Assembly (NCBI RefSeq): GCF_016862315.1
Contig: NZ_BOMS01000045.1
Span: 62,001 to 126,000 of the forward strand
Reading direction: 5' to 3'
DNA from: Actinoplanes palleronii
GTDB lineage: Bacteria > Actinomycetota > Actinomycetes > Mycobacteriales > Micromonosporaceae
DNA length: 64,000 nt
The notes under the pieces were generated by a model. That model was not told the DNA's origin. It was given only the letters and a program-made list of their open reading frames with translations, and did no database searches. Within the stretch, counting starts at the first letter, position 1, and the number at the start of each line of letters is the position of its first letter. Of the stretch, positions 60,027 to 64,000 are shown one piece after another. Made by a program: the position numbers and the translations under genes.

Positions 60027-61193
60027 ATGGACTCTGTGATGGTCAGTCGTCGTCTTGCTGAGGTTGTCAGCTCCCCCGTGCGTGATCTGCTCGCGCTGAT
60101 CGAGCGGCCGGAGGTGATCTCGTTTGCCGGGGGTCTGCCGGCGCCGGAACTTTTTGATGTCGACGGTTGGCGGGCGGCTTTCGACACCGTGCTGTCGGGG
60201 TCTGCGGCGCGGCGGCATCTGCAGTACGCGCCCACCGAGGGGAATCCGGGGTTGCGCGGGCTCGTGGCGGAGCGGTTGAGCCGGCGGGGGCTGGCCACCG
60301 GTGCGGAGGATCTGCTGGTGACGACCGGGTCGCAGCAAGGGCTGACGTTGGTGGCGGCGGCGCTGCTGGATCCGGGGGCCGTGGTCGTGGTGGAGGAGCC
60401 GACGTATCTGGCGGCGCTGCAGTGTTTCGGGATGGCGGGAGCTCGGGTGGTGCCGGTGGGGGCCGGGGTGGATCCCGAAGAGCTGGCGGCGGTGTTCGCG
60501 CGGGAGCGGCCGGTGCTGCTGTACCTGGTGCCGACGTTCGCCAACCCGACAGGGCGGACGTTGGGGGCGCAGCGACGGGCCACGATCGTCGAGCTGGCCC
60601 GGCGGTACGGGGTGGTGGTGGTCGAGGACGATCCGTATGGGGAGCTGCGGTATCGCGGGGAGGGGCTGAGCGCGCTCGCGTCGTACGACGAAGCGGTGGT
60701 GTATCTCGGGAGTCTGTCGAAGGTCGGGGCGCCGGGGTTGCGGCTGGGCTGGGTGCGGGCGCCGCGGGAGCTGCGGGCGGCGCTGGTGGTGGCGAAACAG
60801 GCCGCTGACCTGCACACCTCGACGGTCGATCAGGCGGCAGCGGCGGAATATCTGGCGTCGGCCGACCTGGACGGGCACGTGCGGATGTTGTGCGGGGCGT
60901 ACCGGGAGCGGCGCGACACGATGGTGGCGATGCTGCCGCAGGTGGTGCCGGACGGGGCGACGTGGAGTGATCCGGACGGCGGGATGTTCGTGTGGGTGCG
61001 GCTGCCCGGCGGGGTGGACACCGCGGAGTTGCTGCCGGTGGCGCTGGAGCATGACGTGGCGTTCGTGCCGGGGGCGCCGTTTTTTGCCGGTGCGCCGGAT
61101 CGGGCGACGTTGCGGCTGTCGTTCACCTCGACGGCACCGGATCAGATCGTGGCGGGGTTGCGGCGGCTCGGCGCGGCGCTCGCGAGCCGCTGA
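60027..61193 (+). CDS. PLP-dependent aminotransferase, class I/II
   Basis: 388 residues. PLP-lysine region SLSKVGAPGLRLGW, with DDPYGELRY and FANPTGRTLG upstream. Most like 2-aminoadipate or branched-chain aminotransferases of the MocR-free type. ATG at 60027 (MDSVMVSRR) chosen; a start at 60039 is possible. Confidence 0.9.
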   Translation: MDSVMVSRRLAEVVSSPVRDLLALIERPEVISFAGGLPAPELFDVDGWRAAFDTVLSGSAARRHLQYAPTEGNPGLRGLVAERLSRRGLATGAEDLLVTTGSQQGLTLVAAALLDPGAVVVVEEPTYLAALQCFGMAGARVVPVGAGVDPEELAAVFARERPVLLYLVPTFANPTGRTLGAQRRATIVELARRYGVVVVEDDPYGELRYRGEGLSALASYDEAVVYLGSLSKVGAPGLRLGWVRAPRELRAALVVAKQAADLHTSTVDQAAAAEYLASADLDGHVRMLCGAYRERRDTMVAMLPQVVPDGATWSDPDGGMFVWVRLPGGVDTAELLPVALEHDVAFVPGAPFFAGAPDRATLRLSFTSTAPDQIVAGLRRLGAALASR

Positions 61194-61339
61194 CGGCGGC
61201 TGGCCAGGCGCCGGGCCGCCGAGCAGGCCGCCGGCCACTGGCGGTCGGTGCGTGGCGGGACCACCTGATGGCGCAGTTCCCGGCTTGAGGCCGGGTGAGA
61301 ATGGAGCGGCGAACACATCCGAGCCGAAGGAGACGTGTG

Positions 61340-61954
61340 GTGGCGAAAGTGATATCGACGCTGTTCATCGCGGCGGACGGGGTCGCCGAGATCGACCCGG
61401 ACTGGCACTTCCGGTATTTCGACGAGAACATGGGGCGCGCGGTCGGCGAGGACTACGACACCGCCGACGTGCTGCTGATCGGGCGTTCGACCTACGACAG
61501 TTTCGCCGGGGCGTGGCCGGAGCGGGAGGCGGCCGGCGGTGACGACGCGGGGTTCGCCAAGCAGCTCGGCGACCTCCGCAAGGTCGTAGTGACCCGGCAG
61601 GAACAGGCGTTCACCTGGCGCAACTCGGAACGGCTCGACGGGGAGCTCGCCGAGGCCGTGACGGCGCTCAAGGCGGACCCCGGCGTCACCGGGATCCTGA
61701 TCCCGGGCTCGATCTCGGTGGTGCGGCAACTGCTGGCCGCCGGGCTGGTCGACGAGCTGCGGCTGCTGGTGCATCCGGTGGCGGCCCGCAAGGGGCGGCG
61801 GCTGTTCGACGACGGGGACAGCCCGTACCACCTGAGGGTCACCGCGACCGAGGTGTTCCCGACCGGGGTGATCCGGGTGATCTACGCGCCGGGTGAGCCG
61901 CCCGCCGAGCGCGGGTACGACGACGTGAAGGGCCAGGTGCCGGTCGAGGACTGA
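61340..61954 (+). CDS. DHFR-like reductase (RibD C-terminal domain)
   Basis: 204 residues of the RibD-C/DHFR-like family: STLFIAADGVAEID at the N-terminus, LLIGRSTYDSF, and IPGSISVVRQLLAAGLVDEL. Uses NADPH; substrate unknown. AAGGAG lies 7 nt upstream of the GTG at 61340, which decided the start. Confidence 0.9.
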   Translation: MAKVISTLFIAADGVAEIDPDWHFRYFDENMGRAVGEDYDTADVLLIGRSTYDSFAGAWPEREAAGGDDAGFAKQLGDLRKVVVTRQEQAFTWRNSERLDGELAEAVTALKADPGVTGILIPGSISVVRQLLAAGLVDELRLLVHPVAARKGRRLFDDGDSPYHLRVTATEVFPTGVIRVIYAPGEPPAERGYDDVKGQVPVED

Positions 61955-61988
61955 GAGCGGGGCCGGGTCGGCCCCGCCGTACGGTGGA

Positions 61989-62852
61989 TCATGCGGCCGC
62001 GGCCAGGCGCATGCCCTGGGCGTCGGTGACGCTCAGCCGGGTCGACATGGTGCTGCGGGCGGCGATCTGCGCGGCGTAGGCGGCGCGGCGGCGGGTGACA
62101 CAGCCGTCCTTGGCGGTCGGTGCGGCGACCTGGTCCATGTGGGTGGTCAGGCCGTCGCGCAGCAGCGCCAGGGCCTCGGTGCGCAGCTGCGAGACCCGCG
62201 ACTCGGTGACGGCCAGCTCGGCGGCGACCTCGGCAAGCGGGCGCTCCTGCAGGAACGACGCCTCGACGACGAACCGCAGGCGCTCGGGCAGCACGGTGAC
62301 CGCGTCGTGCAGGTAGCCGAGCCGCTCGCGGTGCAGCAGCATCTCCTCCGGGTTCATCGCGTTCTCGGTGACCATGTCGTCGGCGGCGCCGGTCGCGAAG
62401 CCCTGCAGCGACAGCACCGAGGCGCGCTGCACGTCGTCGTCGACGCTGGACAGCTCACCGACCGCGACACCGAGCAGCTCGGCGAGCTCCTCGGCGGTCG
62501 GGGTGCGGCCCAGCTGGCGGGTCAGCTCCTCGCGGGCCACGTCGGCGCGCCGGGCCCGGGCCCGCACCGACCGGCTCGCCCAGTCCATGCTGCGCAGCTC
62601 GTCGAGCAGGGCGCCGCGGACCCGGACGGCGGCGAACCGGCCGAACGGGATGCCGCGCTCGGCGTCGAACGCGCGGGCGGCGGTGACCAGCGCGGCGTAG
62701 CCGGCCGAGGCCAGGTCGTCACGGTGCACGTGCGGCGGAACCTTGAACAGCATCTCGCGGACCATGTGACCGACCAGCGCCATGTTGTCGCGGATCATCT
62801 GCTCCTGCGCGCGGGTGACGGCCTTGTCGGTGTTCAGCGTGGTCACGGTCAT
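61989..62852 (-). CDS. FliA/WhiG-type sigma factor
   Basis: 287 residues of the sigma-70 group 3 family. Region 2 includes VGHMVREMLFKV, HRDDLASAGYAALVTAARAF and FGRFAAVRVRGALLDELRSM; regions 3 and 4 follow (LTRQLGRTPTAEELAELLGV; LAEVAAELAVTESRVSQLR). The extra C-terminal ~45 residues have no known role. Actinoplanes uses several such sigma factors for spore flagella, so this may be one of them. Start ATG at 62852 with a GGGGGGAACC site. Confidence 0.88.
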   Translation of the reverse strand: MTVTTLNTDKAVTRAQEQMIRDNMALVGHMVREMLFKVPPHVHRDDLASAGYAALVTAARAFDAERGIPFGRFAAVRVRGALLDELRSMDWASRSVRARARRADVAREELTRQLGRTPTAEELAELLGVAVGELSSVDDDVQRASVLSLQGFATGAADDMVTENAMNPEEMLLHRERLGYLHDAVTVLPERLRFVVEASFLQERPLAEVAAELAVTESRVSQLRTEALALLRDGLTTHMDQVAAPTAKDGCVTRRRAAYAAQIAARSTMSTRLSVTDAQGMRLAAAA

Positions 62853-63021
62853 CTCGGTTCCCCCCGGAATGTCGGTTGCAGGGGGAACTTTTCGCGGTGA
62901 CGGGTGCAGGAATTGGGCACTCTCGGTTGCCGCTTGGTTGCACTGCGAATTTTTTCTCAAGTACGCGAGATGGGCACGTAGCAGATCCGCGGGACCGGCG
63001 CGGCGACTCGATGCAGAAACC

Positions 63022-63633
63022 TCAGCCGAGCAGCCACCCGTTGTCGACGGCGAGGCGGACGGCTTCGGCGCGGGTGCGTGCGCCGGTCTTGCCGATCGCC
63101 GCGGACAGGTGGTTGCGCACCGTGCCGTCGGACAGGCGCAGCTCGCGGGCGATGTCGGCGACCGTGCCGCCGTCGCGGGCGGCGCGCAGCACGTCGGTCT
63201 CGCGTTCGGTCAGCGGCGAGTCGCCGTGCGCGAGGCTCTGCGCGGCGAGGGCCGGGTCGACCACCCGCAGGCCCTGGTGCACCCGGCGGACCGCGTCGGC
63301 CAGTTGCCGGGCCGGGGTGTCCTTGACGACGAATCCGCTGGCCCCGGCGGCCATCGCCTGGCGCAGGTAGCCGGCCCGGCCGAACGTGGTCACCATCAGC
63401 ACCCGGCACTGCGGCAGCGCGTCGGCGAGCAGCCGGGCCGCGGAGATCCCGTCCAGGCCGGGCATCTGCACGTCGAGCAGCGCCACGTCGACCTCGTGGG
63501 CGCGGGCCTGCTCGACGACCTCGTCGCCGCGGCCGACCTCGACGACCACCTTCAGGTCGGGTTCCAGGTCCAGCAGGGCGGCCATCGCGCCACGGACCAG
63601 GGCCTGGTCGTCGGCGAGCAGCAGCTTGATCAC
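63022..63633 (-). CDS. NarL/DesR-type response regulator
   Basis: 203 residues. Receiver with Asp54 in VALLDVQMPG and C-terminal LuxR helix-turn-helix (LTERETDVLRAARDGGTVAD). Overlaps the kinase stop by 4 nt. Family members of this length include DesR, which responds to membrane fluidity. Confidence 0.92.
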   Translation of the reverse strand: MIKLLLADDQALVRGAMAALLDLEPDLKVVVEVGRGDEVVEQARAHEVDVALLDVQMPGLDGISAARLLADALPQCRVLMVTTFGRAGYLRQAMAAGASGFVVKDTPARQLADAVRRVHQGLRVVDPALAAQSLAHGDSPLTERETDVLRAARDGGTVADIARELRLSDGTVRNHLSAAIGKTGARTRAEAVRLAVDNGWLLG

Positions 63634-64000
63634 GGGACCTCCATGCGTACGCGGAATCCGGGCTCGTCACCACGTTGCCCGGCGGTCAGGTGCGCGCCGA
63701 GTTCGTCGGCGCGCCGGCGCAGGCCGGCCAGGCCCTGCCCGGCGCCGGGGGCGGTGGCGGCGCCCGGGCCGTCGTCGACGATCTCGACGCTGTCCGGGCT
63801 CAGCCGGACCTCGGCGTTGCGGGCCCGGCTGTGCCGCACGATGTTGGTGACCGCTTCCCGGATGGTCCAGGCGAACAGCTCCCGGTTGCGGGTCGGCACG
63901 TCGTCGGCGGCGCCGGGCAGGTCGGCCTTGACGTTCGCGGCGGCCAGCGCGGCCCTCGCGGCGGCGATCTCGCCGGGCAGCGAGATGCCGCGCATGTTCA
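63630..64000 (-). CDS. DesK-type sensor histidine kinase, cut by window edge
   Basis: C-terminal part only; the gene continues beyond 64000. Visible: the HATPase region with NIVRHSRARNAEVRL, VEIVDDGPGA and GQGLAGLRRRADELG. The phospho-His helix lies outside. Partner of the overlapping response regulator. Confidence 0.9.
   Translation of the reverse strand, partial: NMRGISLPGEIAAARAALAAANVKADLPGAADDVPTRNRELFAWTIREAVTNIVRHSRARNAEVRLSPDSVEIVDDGPGAATAPGAGQGLAGLRRRADELGAHLTAGQRGDEPGFRVRMEVP

Noticed and set aside
1..64000. CRISPR arrays, tRNA and rRNA genes
   Set aside because: None seen: no regularly spaced repeats of CRISPR type, no cloverleaf or rRNA signature noticed by reading.

Overview
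The window is 64 kb of very GC-rich DNA from an actinobacterium, most likely Actinoplanes or a close relative in the Micromonosporaceae. Supporting signs are the codon bias, many GTG starts, several probable leaderless promoters, DinB/maleylpyruvate-isomerase proteins of the mycothiol-linked superfamily, and a FliA/WhiG-type sigma factor as expected in a genus with flagellated spores. No rRNA, tRNA or CRISPR was seen. Genus is an inference, not a measurement.

Left part (1-31 kb). A phosphotransferase fragment is followed by a two-gene trypsin-NTPase/Trypco1 module of the kind linked to biological conflict (702-5133). Next come PlsC and DinB genes, a guanidine-III riboswitch with its guanidinium exporter, two GNAT enzymes, and a GntR/MFS pair. 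A broken TnpB gene abuts an operon of two dynamin-like GTPases and an acidic protein (11.9-15.7 kb), divergent from a LuxR-type ATPase regulator. Small regulated units follow, several with clear dyad operators: an FAD monooxygenase, ArsR-SulP, DUF2975-XRE, TetR/SDR/reductase, carboxylesterase, a secreted FnIII protein, and an Lrp/amino-acid dehydrogenase pair. A two-copy intergenic element with compensatory base changes lies at 582-653 and 7617-7696.

Middle part (31-45 kb). A tyrosine recombinase is divergent from a cysteine-motif coiled-coil protein. Then come a WYL regulator/epoxide hydrolase pair around a strong operator, GNAT-MarR, a NarL-type two-component system divergent from a serine hydrolase across a nearly mirror-symmetric promoter region, and housekeeping-like enzymes (VOC, quinone reductase, two metallophosphoesterases, methyltransferase, dienelactone hydrolase).

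Right part (45-64 kb). A complete Tn3-family transposon (45249-52351) has 38-bp inverted repeats and a 5-bp target duplication (CCTGA). It carries TnpA, a serine resolvase with a probable res site, and a TetR-controlled pair of NAD(P)-dependent oxidoreductases. It split a 20-bp perfect inverted repeat. Beyond it lie a second tyrosine recombinase, a 28-bp dif-like site, an HExxH protein resembling peptidase family M91, UppP, a third tyrosine recombinase, an ABC-F ATPase, an aminotransferase, a DHFR-like reductase, the sigma factor and a two-component system cut by the window edge. Three tyrosine recombinases, the Tn3 element, a TnpB relic and a possible dif site mark this as a plastic, possibly terminus-proximal, region.
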